Of a stretch of 20,325 bases of DNA, positions 1 through 8,850 are shown piece after piece. Position 1 is the stretch's first letter. Each line of letters begins with the position of its first letter. Both the position numbers and the translations under genes were made by a program. The notes beneath the pieces were generated by a model. That model was not told the origin of the DNA, made no database searches, and saw nothing but the letters and a program-made list of their open reading frames with translations. The stretch is from Chara braunii (Eukaryota; Streptophyta; Charophyceae; Charales; Characeae), in contig BFEA01000010.1 of NCBI GenBank assembly GCA_003427395.1, positions 5,258,040-5,278,364 on the forward strand, in the 5' to 3' direction.

Positions 1-38
1 GGGAGGGGGACGGGGTGGGGGAGGGCGTCGGGTGGGGG
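1..38 (+). other. G-rich, quadruplex-prone edge
   Basis: Seven runs of three to five G separated by one to four bases lie on the plus strand. This pattern can form a G-quadruplex. No gene or repeat unit is visible in it, and the window edge hides its left context. Confidence 0.5.
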
Positions 39-594
39 CGCGTGGCTTGGTGGCATACGCGGTGTCACACTTTTTCTAGTCGGGCCCCTTCGGGCGACCA
101 GAAAGTCAACAGGCTGTCACGCAGGATTTGATTGATGTTTGCAATAAATAAAATAAATTAAATAAAGCAAATCCCTTCCTGTTGTGTGCGTCCGGCTTCG
201 AGCGAGACCCTTCAATTGCGGTCTTCGCCGGTCCCCGGTCTTAGGAATCTTTAATTGTGATTCAGAACAACAATGATGATGCAGATAATAAAATCAAATT
301 AAATATGTCATGTGTGTATCAAGATGTCAATTTAGAGGATTGAGAACTGCGACACAATCAGCAAGGAAATACAATCACCAGGCAATGCCAGAAAGAAAAT
401 CAAGGCTGACTGACTCAAGGCAAGGACAAGGTGAATGAGGGAAGAATGAGAACTCATAATAGTCTCAGAAAGTACACATGAAAGAGAGCATGGCCAACAG
501 TAATCTCGAGTCCTCAATCATCCCTCTGGATCACACTCACAATCTCAAATTTGGTTGTTTGTTCCTTGTGCTTTCGACCATGTCTCCGTACTCT
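39..594. other. Non-coding stretch with AT-rich run
   Basis: No supported gene. It holds an AT-rich low-complexity run at about 142-166 (AATA-like units) and a sequence starting TGTCACAC at about 63, which resembles the start of many LTRs. No matching second LTR, primer site or coding sequence was found, so no element is called. Confidence 0.4.
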
Positions 595-1203
595 CTAAGG
601 CTGTGGTCTCTGTATGTAGAGCCACCTGAAGCCTGCAAGCTCGTAACACTTCCATCTCAGTCCTATGATACGGAAATCAACCATAGCATAAAACTCCTCC
701 CATAGTGTGGGAAGATATGGTTGAGAGAACATCCCTCGTCTAAGATGCGGGAACTCGGACGGCTCTGTCACTGCCTCGTAATCAATCACTGTTGAAGAGA
801 TGCACCTCTTGGCCAGATCAATCAAGTCACCCCAGTGAGAACCGTCTGTAAGAGTAAAAGGTATCGGAGGTTTGGGATAGTCTGAGCAGAGTTTTGGTCC
901 GAAGCTGCGGATCAACTTAGTACCACCCTCATCAAGCTCTTTCTCTCTCTCCTCAAGATACCTGACTGCCACAATCCAGACTGAATCAAAGTGCTCATGA
1001 GTCTCCTTCCCCGTCTTTACATAGGGTCTCAAGTCATGAATGGTGCCACCGGCAAAACTGGTGAGGATGACGAAGATTGACAAATCTCCCTTCTTGAAAA
1101 TGACTGCACTTACATACTGGTATTGGACAGCGTCTTTGAGTGCGATCTGGTTTAGATTGGCCAATACTGACCCAATGACTGGAAATGACTGAATTGTACT
1201 CAT
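595..1203 (-). CDS. Unrecognised protein, paralogue of the pre-gag A units
   Basis: This is a 202-codon ORF with a true ATG and no internal stop. I do not recognise the family. It is homologous to the repeated units at 18229-19928: it carries D-L-R-x-Y, then W 19 residues after the D, an A three residues on, P-K-P-P-I-P, and a second W exactly 48 residues after the first. The same spacing is kept in the right-hand units without gaps. It is longer than those units (about 160 residues) because of a C-terminal extension rich in aromatic residues. A related B-type ORF lies 237 bp upstream on the same strand. No gag or pol is visible next to it, so it could be a host gene, a retroelement accessory gene or a relic. 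Absence of stops contrasts with the eroded right-hand copies. Confidence 0.55.
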   Translation of the reverse strand: MSTIQSFPVIGSVLANLNQIALKDAVQYQYVSAVIFKKGDLSIFVILTSFAGGTIHDLRPYVKTGKETHEHFDSVWIVAVRYLEEREKELDEGGTKLIRSFGPKLCSDYPKPPIPFTLTDGSHWGDLIDLAKRCISSTVIDYEAVTEPSEFPHLRRGMFSQPYLPTLWEEFYAMVDFRIIGLRWKCYELAGFRWLYIQRPQP

Positions 1204-1440
1204 GTATGATAACTACTACCCCTTTGACCGTCTCAGGTTCACTAGATTATCTCAGTGATCGTGACTGAGTTGATTGCAGCTCGCGTTCTGATAGTGTACT
1301 GTGTTTCTGATTAAAGCCAGCTCATCCTCAAATCCCTAATGATAAGACGTAGATTGTCCGAAGGCTATCTCACTCATCTCTCCTAGCTTACTTTTACCGA
1401 TCGTTTACAGGTTCCTTTTGAAGCACGTGACCAGATCCCT
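1204..1440 (-). other. Spacer between B-like and A-like ORFs
   Basis: There is no open frame of note. A CACGTG palindrome (G-box core) lies at 1424-1429. The spacer is much longer than the 2-14 nt gaps between the corresponding ORFs at the right end. Confidence 0.3.
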
Positions 1441-1695
1441 TCACTGTTCACCAACAATAACCCGCCTTGCCTGCTCAACTAGCCCTGCGACTGAGAGGGT
1501 GCTCTGTAATTCCTTATCTGATCCATGGATGTAGAAGATGTACTCAACAAATTCCTGGTGCTTCACTAACACTAAAGCCTGTTCCATCATAAGTTTTAAG
1601 TAGTAATGGTGGTCTCGGACCACACTTTCTTCCCAGCCTTCGGTCACATCGTGGTGCAGAGTGCAAGTCACCCTCAGGACGTCCTCACTCCCCAT
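1441..1695 (-). CDS. Unrecognised small protein, B-type
   Basis: This 84-codon ORF starts with ATG and has no internal stop. It resembles the B ORF at 17936-18226: both have a segment of the form M-x-x-[QS]-A-L-x-[LV]-V-x-x-Q-x-x-x-x-Y, and both end a few residues after an A-R-R motif. That shared end argues that the stop is genuine and not decay. It lies upstream of the A-type ORF at 595-1203, whereas at the right end B follows the A units, so the order is swapped. Function unknown. Chance similarity cannot be fully excluded at this length. Confidence 0.4.
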   Translation of the reverse strand: MGSEDVLRVTCTLHHDVTEGWEESVVRDHHYYLKLMMEQALVLVKHQEFVEYIFYIHGSDKELQSTLSVAGLVEQARRVIVGEQ

Positions 1696-4080
1696 CTCTC
1701 AACATCACATCGGAAAAGGTCAGACTGCACTCAGAGGTTAAAGTGAATGCTGAAAGCCGATTCGTGTTTCCTGATGTGGACGTTGTCTAACCGGTACTAA
1801 ATTCTGTGTCAAATGGAAGCAGATAAACACAGATTACTTCTGACGGGAATATCCTTAGGTTACATGCACGAAGGGAATGTCATTTGAGAATTGACTGAGT
1901 ACTGATTGAATGCTGGTTGATTCACTGACGAAGTCTGCTGATGCGCCTGTGTGTTCGGTTATTACTCGTAAAGATACTTTAGTCTCTTTAGTACCAGATT
2001 GTGCCACGTGTCCGTGAACATTTCTTCCCACTTACCTCAGTTGCCCGGGCGAAACGATGCATACTTACAAGGGTATTTACATCTGACATGCTCACTCCTC
2101 TTTTTTTCTATTTGTCACCTCATTGAGCGGACAACTCGTTTCTTCCACAAAAACTACTGAAGTCTGAGACCTTGCAAACTACTGGGTCAGCACTGTGATA
2201 AGCTTGTTGATCCCGAGGAGGAGGATCAATCACCCAGGTGCCCCCTCTTCAGAGGGTGCTTGTCAGCACGCTAGACATCCAGGCTTCAGAGCTGGCCGTT
2301 GCGGCCTCTGCGTTTTACTGTTTTCGGGAGCTCTATTCCCATAAGGCCTGATAACAATGTCACACCATTTTCAGACCCGAATGAGGTTACAGGTTTTCAA
2401 CTTGCTTCCGTTTTACACTTTCTCAGAATTGGCTGATTGCGGACAGCGTAACAGCGGCTCCAACTAATGAGATTGCTGCATCGTGAAAAGGGGATCACTG
2501 GATTTAGCCAATCCCCGACACCGGGCTTCCCACTGTAGCAACCACAAAGGCAGAATCCGTAGGTTTGTTAAGTTTGTGTCCGACTTGAGGCTCGATGGAA
2601 GTGATGGATAGTCCCCTTTATGATGAGGACTGGTTCAAACCTCAGCAGGACACAAACCAAATGACTATCGAACACCCATGTAAATCACGATCAAGCATGG
2701 CTCTAAATTCACCACTAATCAACAGGTTAAAGGGAAACTGCTCGCTTGGTTCTACAAGGTGGGACACAGAAAGCAGTCAAAGCCAGCTCCTCGAGCCAGG
2801 TCAAGTCGACTGTCATGGGAAGAGCGGTACTCGGTGCTGGCTTTTATCAAAACTTCGCTTCAAATAGGATCACCCCTCCCCCTTTTGCCTTTTACCCCAT
2901 AACCCAACACACCGAGTACTTCCTCATAAGAGAACACGGGGGTCTCATCAAATTTAAAGTCGGCGTTCGGGTTAGTACTTGCTTGCATGAATCAGGGTAA
3001 AGCATTAAGTTGGTAGATAAATAATAAAAAAAAAGTAAAAGTAAATAGGGAAGATCTTATTCTCACATCACCCGTCTGCGTCACACAAGATAAGACTGGT
3101 ATATTTATGGGTCGAGCTCTGCGAGGGACGAATGCCACTGAACTCACGTATCAAGATGAGTAACATCGACCTCGTTGCAGTACTTGAGTGGAGAGACAAA
3201 GGATTGTCAAATGTTTGCAATTAAGGTTAGAACCACATGAGTTCTTCGTAGAATTTAACATTGGCAGAAGAAGATCAAACATCGTACCCCAATCCCTCAC
3301 TTGCTTTGCGTGATAAGACAAATCGCACTTTCTACATCTAAGACTTCGTTAAACAAGACATGATTAATGAGGTTCGCTGCTCGATCAAGTTCCGATCACT
3401 CAAAAGATTAGTCCCCATCAATTAGAAATTTCGTGAGCAGGTATGCGATCTTCTTAAGGGTAAGTCGTTTCTTTCCCATCAGCCACCCATACATACGTAC
3501 CAACAGGTGTCAAAGTCATGCCCCTTTTGTAAGCGTATATTGTGTCTTACGAAATAACCCTGATTAACAGATAGAAACTTATTTAATATGCAGAGTACAT
3601 CACACGTAGCTCACAACTGTTCTCTCTCCAGACTGCTCTTGAGCCTATTAGCTCTTCGTCGATCAAGAAAAACATAACCCTTCGTTTCTTCACAAGCCTT
3701 AGTTCACTTTTATAATCTTTCTTTTGTTTTTCAAGCTCGCTATTTTGTGCACCTGCAGAATGAGTATACAACTAGTACTCACACGGCCTACTGACTCAGG
3801 ATTCAACAAGCAAGGCTCGCCAGGGGACAAGGGGCGGGAGAAAACTTAACAGTCAAGTTGATCTACCAGCCAAAACTCTCTCCCTGAATGTGAGCCAGAA
3901 ACCCAAAATAGAGAGATCTTTGAGCTTCCCAAACAAGGAAGATTACATGGAATCAACGTCTCAGGTTTTCCGTGAATTCCATCCATATTGCTTGCCCTCT
4001 CATCCGTATGACCATCATCCACCATGGTCACAGTCACAAGACAGAGATTTTGCACGTAATTCAAGTACAGGTTTAAGGAC
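1696..4080. other. Intergenic stretch without a supported gene
   Basis: Several ORFs of 60-90 codons occur on both strands but none shows a recognisable domain. A frame across about 2690-2885 (plus) reads somewhat like protein (aromatic, Lys-rich, then Pro/Arg-rich) but has no start and no match I can name. A G-box-type CACGTG lies at 2005-2010. The hairpin cluster at 2206-2310 is listed separately. Confidence 0.4.
2206..2310. other. Cluster of four consecutive hairpins
   Basis: Four inverted repeats follow one another: TTGATCC/GGATCAA (2207-2213 with 2223-2229); CCCTC/GAGGG with loop TTCA (2243-2247 with 2252-2256); GTGCT/AGCAC with loop TGTC (2256-2260 with 2265-2269); and CAGA-GGCCG/CGGCC-TCTG with a 3-nt bulge and loop TTG (2287-2310). 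The density suggests a structured RNA or a foldback repeat. No known RNA family is recognised. Confidence 0.4.
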
Positions 4081-4082
4081 AT

Positions 4083-4098
4083 AAAAAAAAAAAAAAAA
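4083..4098 (+). repeat. Poly(A) run
   Basis: Sixteen consecutive A lie here, with a second run of ten at 4167-4176. Such runs can mark the 3' end of a retroposed sequence, but no element body is recognised upstream. Confidence 0.4.
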
Positions 4099-4430
4099 CG
4101 AGTCACGTGACGTGCCACGTGTGCCCGAAGGCTAGCACATTACCACGCTGATCCTGCTCAAACTGTAAAAAAAAAAGAAGCACGTAGTCACGTCAGTCCT
4201 TCACCCTGTCTGGCTCTTAGTCACTGCGAGTTTAGTTTGCCCAGGACCAATTGGCGTTAGTAATAGTAACGATAAAAGCGTCTATCAGTGTTCTCTCCTT
4301 CCTCCCCGAGCATGACCAAAAGTGCCTTGTGACTGGGTCTATACTAGCAGGTCTAGCCACTGAACCGAAGGCAGTCCCTCGATGAGTGCGCCTCACATGC
4401 CTATAATCAGTCTAACACGATGACGTCAAT
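4099..4430. promoter_or_regulatory. Cluster of ACGT-core palindromes
   Basis: CACGTG occurs at 4104-4109 (inside the 8-bp palindrome TCACGTGA) and at 4116-4121, 12 bp apart, followed by further ACGT cores near 4183-4192 and a TGACGTCA palindrome at 4421-4428. In plants such G-box and C-box-like sites bind bZIP and bHLH factors. No gene start is visible nearby, so a regulatory role is only possible. Confidence 0.25.
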
Positions 4431-6230
4431 GAGTAGAATCGCTCGCATCACCAGCTCCCGTGATGACATCGACAGTTGAAGTTGCGCACGTCACTGGTCT
4501 CCCATGCACGCGAGTCGACTACGCCTAATCGTACTCTCCATTTTGTGATGGTCAATGCAATCTGATCCCTAGTAAGTGTAATGCGATCCCTATCATGGCG
4601 ATAACGTCCTCTTTATATCCTCCAGCTGTAGTCCTATCAGCAACCCCTGGAGTTCGTTCGACTTGACTCGCTCCGTGTGTGCCTCCTTCTTGAGCTTGCA
4701 CGAGACCCTCAAGTTCGCGTCGACTCCCTCCTTTCTGACCACACAAGAGCACCACAGTCTCGCGTGATGATGGCCGCCACGACTGCAGCACCAATCAAGT
4801 CTTGCGCACGTATCTTCGCACACGACTCCCTCTTCTCTTCTTGCAGGTGACCCCCGCACCACTCACGCCCACTCATGATCGTCTCTTTTCCCAGGACGGG
4901 CCCCTCGAGAGTATAGATCTCGCTACTCTTTCTGGATGGAGTTGACATCAACAGTAAACCTCTGACTCTCTCTCCCCTCTCGGTCATGCAGTCATCTGTA
5001 GCCGCCGCGCGCGTGCCGTCCTCTATTGGTCTCGTGTTCTCAATGACCCAGTCTCCGCTGGCCTCGTTCTCTCTCTCACTGCGACCCCGAACTGGCTTCG
5101 GGGCCGTCTTCCACTGTCCCTACCAGCGCCTGGTTCCTGCGGATCTGGTCCAATCCGTGCCAGGACTGGGTTTCCGCTTCCAAGTCGCTGGCTTCACTCT
5201 CAGCCTCGGAATCGCGGTCCAGATGCTGCTAAGCTCGCTCACCCGTATCCGTTGAAGTCTCAACCTCGTGGTAAGTAATGGTCACTCGAACCTCAGCCGT
5301 GTCCCCATCCCTCTGCATCCTTCTCTTCGCCCGGTTCTTGGAATCCATGACGGCCAGCTGCAGTCTCTGGTCCCCCTTCATTTCCTCCTCTCCCGCTCCC
5401 TATACGGTAACTCTTAGCCTCGCCTCATCTCCTCCGCTGTAACTCAGGGTCGTGGTGATCCAGGGACCTTCGGCAGACATAGGGGTCCAGCGAGTAGTGT
5501 ACTTTCAGCAATCCGGCCGATAGCCGTGCAGGCCATCCTTGCGTGCCATAGCCAGGCTATCGGTAGATGCAGGGTAGTACTAGACTCCTATCCTAGCACA
5601 ACGTGCCACTTAGACTAAACACTACCCGGCCGGTAGCGGGCTGCGTCCCATTTCTCAAAGAATCATGGGCGCGTTGTGCACTCACAGGTCTCTATCCCCA
5701 CGACCCCCCCCCCTTTTTTATAGGATCGTTATTTGCCAAGATCCGCTTGCTCTAAACGAAGAACCCAGATTAGTTCTTTTTAAACCTTTTTTAAATTAAA
5801 GAAACTTTGAGAGTTTATAGATAATGAAATAAATTAAGTAATTTTGGAAACGCTCGATTCTAAAACCCAACGGTTGGGCACGAACTAGACCTCGCACTAC
5901 CGTCAGTCCCTGACCCTAGTAGTATGACTGCAGACTCGAATTGGTGGTCCCATAACGGGATACCAACGGGCGCCTCTCCTTCTTTAAAATCTAGAGTTGG
6001 CCTACTACCATTGGGTGCCCGTGTCCAATGTTAAGGAGGGGGCTTATGACCTTCCTTGGAGGGTGATAAGCCTCCTACCAATACGGTCGCGGGTCGCCCC
6101 TCTTTTGGGGTCTTACTGCATAGAGCTCAACCGGACAATTCATCCACAGACGATATACGAGGGGTCGGCTAGCTTAGGCCGTAGATTCTTTAACCGTTGA
6201 GCTCAAACCGTTGAGCCGTTCTGGTTAGAG
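4431..6230. other. Non-coding stretch with inverted repeat
   Basis: ORFs of 60-90 codons on both strands overlap one another in Ser/Arg/Pro-rich, GC-rich sequence and look like chance frames. A 9-bp inverted repeat CCGATAGCC (5517-5525) and GGCTATCGG (5555-5563) flanks a 29-nt loop. A C-run followed by a T-run lies at about 5703-5718. An almost perfect palindrome occurs at about 5868-5880. No gene is supported. Confidence 0.35.
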
Positions 6231-6325
6231 GTCGCGGTTAGAGAAATCATAATAATAATAATAATAACAATAAAATAAATAAAAATAGGATATGAAGAGA
6301 AATCATAACGCAGTCGCGGTTAGAG
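6231..6325 (+). repeat. ATA microsatellite flanked by duplicated 13- and 12-mers
   Basis: GTCGCGGTTAGAG occurs at 6231-6243 and again at 6313-6325; GAGAAATCATAA occurs at 6241-6252 and 6297-6308. Between them lies an (ATA)n run (6249-6267) grading into A/T-rich sequence. This is a local duplication around a microsatellite. Confidence 0.6.
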
Positions 6326-7087
6326 GTCACTAGATCCGCCCAGACTAAAGCGAGGGTCGAGATTTGCGCGCGGTCCTAACACTTGGACCCCTTTTCCTTT
6401 TCTTTGTTTTTTTTTTCCCTTCTCTGTTCGACTGTATCAGCGAGCCTACGTACCTAACCCATAACCTGGTTAGAGGGCACTCGGCGCGCAGTAGAAAAGA
6501 CTGCGTCGGTCCCTATACCTTCGCGTCCCTGGGCGAACTCGACGGCTACCACGACCACAGGCCAGTAGTGCTCTGCTGTACAGCAGGGCGCCGAGCTTGC
6601 GTGGACCAATGGAAAGCCCAATGGCGCAACCTTTTTGCTGAGGGAAGGCACCAACTGGACCGGTACATTGCATGATATACTTAGGCTCTGGAACTACCCG
6701 ACGAGCCACTGGCATCTGAGCTGGGTACAGGTAGTGAGCAGAAGCCTGGTACACAGGAGGGTCGGGACACCGTGCCCTCCGACATGATACCAAACCCCCG
6801 CCCTGCGTCCCCGCTGGGCCAAAACAGCGCACCTGTTAGTATAAAAGAAACAGCGAGAGCCATACTTCACATTCATTCTCGGAGTGCTCATAAGGAAGCT
6901 CATGTGACTGTCCTACGTTGTGCTAGTTCGCGTTCACCTCAATATATACATTATTTTTTTCTTCTCCTGTAGCGCTTTTCTGCATGGTTCATAGCCGCTT
7001 CTTCCTTCTTTAGTAATACAACCTTCTTTCTCCAGTTTCTTTTCCCATCGTCGAGTGTCTCTTACCTTTTTCGACTTTTCTTTCAGT
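6326..7087. other. Non-coding stretch upstream of gag-like ORF
   Basis: No convincing gene. Overlapping ORFs in several frames between 6364 and 6903 lack recognisable domains. The AT-rich tract near 6945-6965 and the following C/T-rich sequence could be part of a degenerate LTR or leader ahead of the small ORF at 7088, but no paired LTR was found. Confidence 0.3.
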
Positions 7088-7192
7088 ATGTCTGAGGCAC
7101 GTAGGGGGCAGGGAAGAGGAAGAGGAGGGAGAGGGGGTAAGGCTCGGGAGGAACCGCCGGCCCGTACGCGGCGGGTCCCTCTCATGGCAACA
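7088..7192 (+). pseudogene. Gly/Arg-rich ORF resembling a gag start
   Basis: ATG opens a 34-codon frame dominated by Gly, Arg and Glu that ends at TGA. Plant and fungal Ty3/gypsy Gag proteins often begin with such an RG-rich stretch, and the gag at 17596 also starts with Met-Ala-Gly-Arg-Gly. Nothing gag-like follows in frame. It may be a truncated element, or the exon edge of another gene (a GTAAGG donor-like sequence lies at 7137). Confidence 0.25.
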
Positions 7193-7205
7193 TGAGAGTT
7201 CAATC

Positions 7206-7400
7206 ACTTCGCTATATGCTGGAAACGCCTTCGAGTTGGAAGTTCCAAATTCATTGGTCAATCAGCAGGCTCGCCATAGTTTGATCGAAGAGGAGCCTCA
7301 GAGACTACAAGCGAAGCAACGTTTGTTTTGTCGTCTCTTAGTGGTACATATCATGCATGACATTCAATTCAAAATGAAAGCTATGCACGATGATTTTTGA
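7206..7400 (+). pseudogene. Trigger-factor-like fragment (tentative)
   Basis: An open plus-strand frame ending at TGA (7398-7400) contains F-E-L-E-V-P-N-S-L-V-N-Q-Q-A-R followed shortly by L-Q-A. This resembles the segment of bacterial and plastid trigger factor (ribosome-associated chaperone, C-terminal domain) around the [EDV]-V-P-x-S-L-[VL]-x-x-Q-[AG]-R motif. The downstream part does not clearly match. No start codon is present in this frame near the motif, so it would be a captured exon or relic. The similarity is short and was judged by eye. Confidence 0.3.
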
Positions 7401-7434
7401 TAAGTTTTGCTTCTAGTTTACCAAGAAAGGGCGT

Positions 7435-7619
7435 AACAAAAGTTCAAAACACTGTTTACTTTTCAAGTCAATTCTCCCATTCATTTACAGGCCTCGCTAG
7501 AGACTTGTTTTCGCGAAACTGTTTGTGACGAATTTCGTTTTTCAAAACTGCGAAAACATCAGTCAAATCTAATTCAACAAAGCATTTTATTACTGAAAGA
7601 TGGGGAACAACTGATATGA
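7435..7619 (+). pseudogene. atp4: Mitochondrial atp4 fragment, 3' part (NUMT)
   Basis: The frame reads Q-K-F-K-T-L, then [19 protein letters not shown], and closes at TGA (7617-7619). This matches the C-terminal part of plant mitochondrial ATP synthase subunit b (atp4, formerly ymf39/orf25) as I remember it from bryophytes. It starts almost exactly where the atp4 piece at 12911-13238 ends. The stop overlaps the ATG of the following cox1 fragment as ATGA. As a nuclear fragment it is not expected to be expressed. Confidence 0.65.
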
Positions 7620-7670
7620 CAAATTTTGCACAGAGATGGCTGTTTTCTACAAAACACAAGGATATAGGTA
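7616..7670 (+). pseudogene. cox1: Mitochondrial cox1 fragment, 5' end (NUMT)
   Basis: Starting at ATG, the frame reads through F-A-Q-R-W-L-F-S-T-K-H-K-D-I-G, the conserved N-terminus of cytochrome c oxidase subunit I. The usual Asn before His is Lys here. Homology stops at about 7670, where a fragment of atp1 in the opposite orientation begins. Only about 18 codons of a gene of roughly 520 codons are present. Confidence 0.85.
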
Positions 7671-7741
7671 TAATAATTTGTAATTCTTTATTCTAATAAA
7701 GTAGATAGTTCCGCTCCAACAAATTTGTTCATAAATTTCAT
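7671..7741 (-). pseudogene. atp1: Mitochondrial atp1 fragment, 5' end (NUMT)
   Basis: On the minus strand the frame begins with ATG (7741, or 7732) and reads M-N-K-F-V-G-A-E-L-S-T-L-L-E, a stop, then R-I-T-N-Y. This is the N-terminus of ATP synthase subunit alpha of plant mitochondria, in which the stop position is Gln. The TAA at 7688-7690 is thus one C-to-T change from CAA. The piece abuts cox1 head to head at about 7670. Confidence 0.8.
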
Positions 7742-7800
7742 GCTCTCTTCTCACCCCGGATTACATTTTTTTTTTATTAGTTCTATCCATCTCCAGGGAC

Positions 7801-7900
7801 CCAAGAACTCGAAAAATCAAAACAACGAAATTCTTGAGTCATTTCAATAGGTTCAGAAATCACACGTTTCTCTGAATCATCGTATCGTACTTCCACATAT
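7801..7900 (-). pseudogene. nad9: Mitochondrial nad9 fragment, 3' part (NUMT)
   Basis: The minus-strand frame contains [13 protein letters not shown] and then [11 protein letters not shown], a hallmark of the C-terminal region of NADH dehydrogenase subunit 9 (30 kDa subunit of complex I). About 33 codons are present. It joins the small-subunit rRNA piece near 7900, and the downstream edge near 7800 is chimeric. Confidence 0.9.
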
Positions 7901-8003
7901 ACAAGTGGTGGAGCATGTGGTTTAATTCGATACAACGCGCAAAACCTTACCATCCCTTGACATATGAAAGAAACTCCTCGTAAGAGATGTACTTTGACTT
8001 CAT

Positions 8004-8057
<54 letters not shown>

Positions 8058-8130
8058 TATAACGAGCGCAACCCTCGTTTTGTGTTGCTAAGACATCGCA
8101 ACGATGTGCTGCACTCACAAAAAACTGCCC
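7901..8130 (+). rRNA. rns: Mitochondrial small-subunit rRNA fragment (NUMT)
   Basis: The sequence matches the conserved core of 16S-type rRNA around E. coli positions 930-1170. Landmarks are AAGTGGTGGAGCATGTGGTT, then ACAGGTGCTGCATGGCTGTC, CGTGTCGTGAGATGTTGGGT and AACGAGCGCAACCC. Wording such as CCCTTGACATATGAA fits plant mitochondrial rns. Both ends are cut: nad9 on the left, nad6 on the right, so it is only about 230 nt of a gene near 1.5-2 kb and not functional. Confidence 0.93.
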
Positions 8131-8397
8131 CAGATTCGTCTAACTTTGTATTTTGGAATCAAAAACAGTATATTGAAATACAGTTGTACTCAATTCTGTT
8201 GGTAATATTGGAATGTAATCATTATCTACAACTAAGAAAATTTCCAGCAAAAAGATAAGTCCAATAATACCACCTACAGGCAAATAACGTAATACATTTT
8301 CGTGAATTTTTGCTATCTTTATATTTAGCATCATAACCACAAATAAAAATAGAACAGCAATAGCTCCTACATAAACAACTAAAAAAATCATAGCAAG
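8131..8397 (-). pseudogene. nad6: Mitochondrial nad6 fragment (NUMT)
   Basis: The minus-strand frame reads A-M-I-F-L-V-V-Y-V-G-A-I-A-V-L-F-L-F-V-V, then L-R-Y-L-P-V-G-G-I-I-G-L-I-F, which identifies NADH dehydrogenase subunit 6. The N-terminal membrane helices and the last part are missing. Near the left edge a TAG (8140-8142) falls where land plant Nad6 has Trp in S-W-T-N-L, and T-N-L follows, so this is a TGG-to-TAG change and not the natural end. It is flanked by the rRNA piece and by a GC-rich filler. Confidence 0.95.
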
Positions 8398-8483
8398 TGA
8401 GATGCATTGCATAAAGTCTCTGAGGATCCCAAACAGCTCGGCGGTCGCTGGCTAGGGCGAGCGGCCGTACTTTTTTGTGGTTT
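8398..8483. other. GC-rich filler between NUMT pieces
   Basis: A short stretch including GGCGGTCGCTGGCTAGGGCG is far more GC-rich than the AT-rich mitochondrial pieces on both sides. It matches nothing recognisable and may be filler DNA added during end joining, or another mitochondrial spacer. Confidence 0.4.
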
Positions 8484-8678
8484 CCTTCACTCAAAGATTT
8501 AGTAGGTTGGGTAGCCTTTGCAATATTTTTGTCAATTTTTGTTTTTTATGCACCTAGCGTATTGGGACATCCTGACAATTATATACCTGCAAATCCTATG
8601 TTAACTCCAGCTCACATAGTGCCAGAATGGTATTTTTTACCTATTTATGCAATTCTTCGTAGTATACCGAATAAATTA
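8484..8678 (+). pseudogene. cob: Mitochondrial cob fragment (NUMT)
   Basis: The plus-strand frame reads [12 protein letters not shown], then [14 protein letters not shown] and [19 protein letters not shown]. This is the cytochrome b segment around the Qo-site P-E-W-Y motif. About 65 codons are intact. Homology stops after S-I-P-N-K-L and is followed by an unrelated in-frame stop next to the nad4 piece. Confidence 0.97.
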
Positions 8679-8686
8679 AAGAGTCC

Positions 8687-8850
8687 ATGATAGTTTTTTT
8701 AGTTCTGGAAGCTTTCATGATTGCTGTGTTTTGCATGCTAGATCTTCTACTTTTTTATGTGTTCTTTGAAAGTGTTTTAATCCTATGTTTATTATTATAG
8801 GGGTATGGGGTTCTAGACAGAGAAAAATACGAGCAACATATCAGTTTTTC
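8687..8850 (+). pseudogene. nad4: Mitochondrial nad4 fragment (NUMT)
   Basis: The frame reads M-I-A-V-F-C-M-L-D-L-L-L-F-Y-V-F-F-E-S-V-L-I, and continues in another frame as M-F-I-I-I-G-V-W-G-S-R-Q-R-K-I-R-A. Both are consecutive parts of NADH dehydrogenase subunit 4. A one-base deletion at about 8782-8784 (Pro codon, CCT run) separates the frames, so the copy is broken. It ends at T-Y-Q-F-F and joins the tRNA-like piece. Confidence 0.92.

Noticed and set aside
2595-3000. Two plus-strand ORFs and a third coding-like frame (about 2690-2885)
   Set aside because: No recognised family; the most protein-like frame has no start and is bounded by stops. Kept only as a note.
4552-5255. Overlapping 80-90 codon ORFs on both strands
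   Set aside because: Ser/Arg/Pro-rich, mutually overlapping, no domain or start context; typical chance frames in GC-rich DNA.
6364-6903. Several overlapping ORFs of 60-120 codons
   Set aside because: No domain, no consistent frame, and they overlap each other on both strands.
7783-8016. 77-codon minus-strand ORF as a gene
   Set aside because: It joins the reverse strand of the rRNA piece to the nad9 piece; only the nad9 part is real protein homology.
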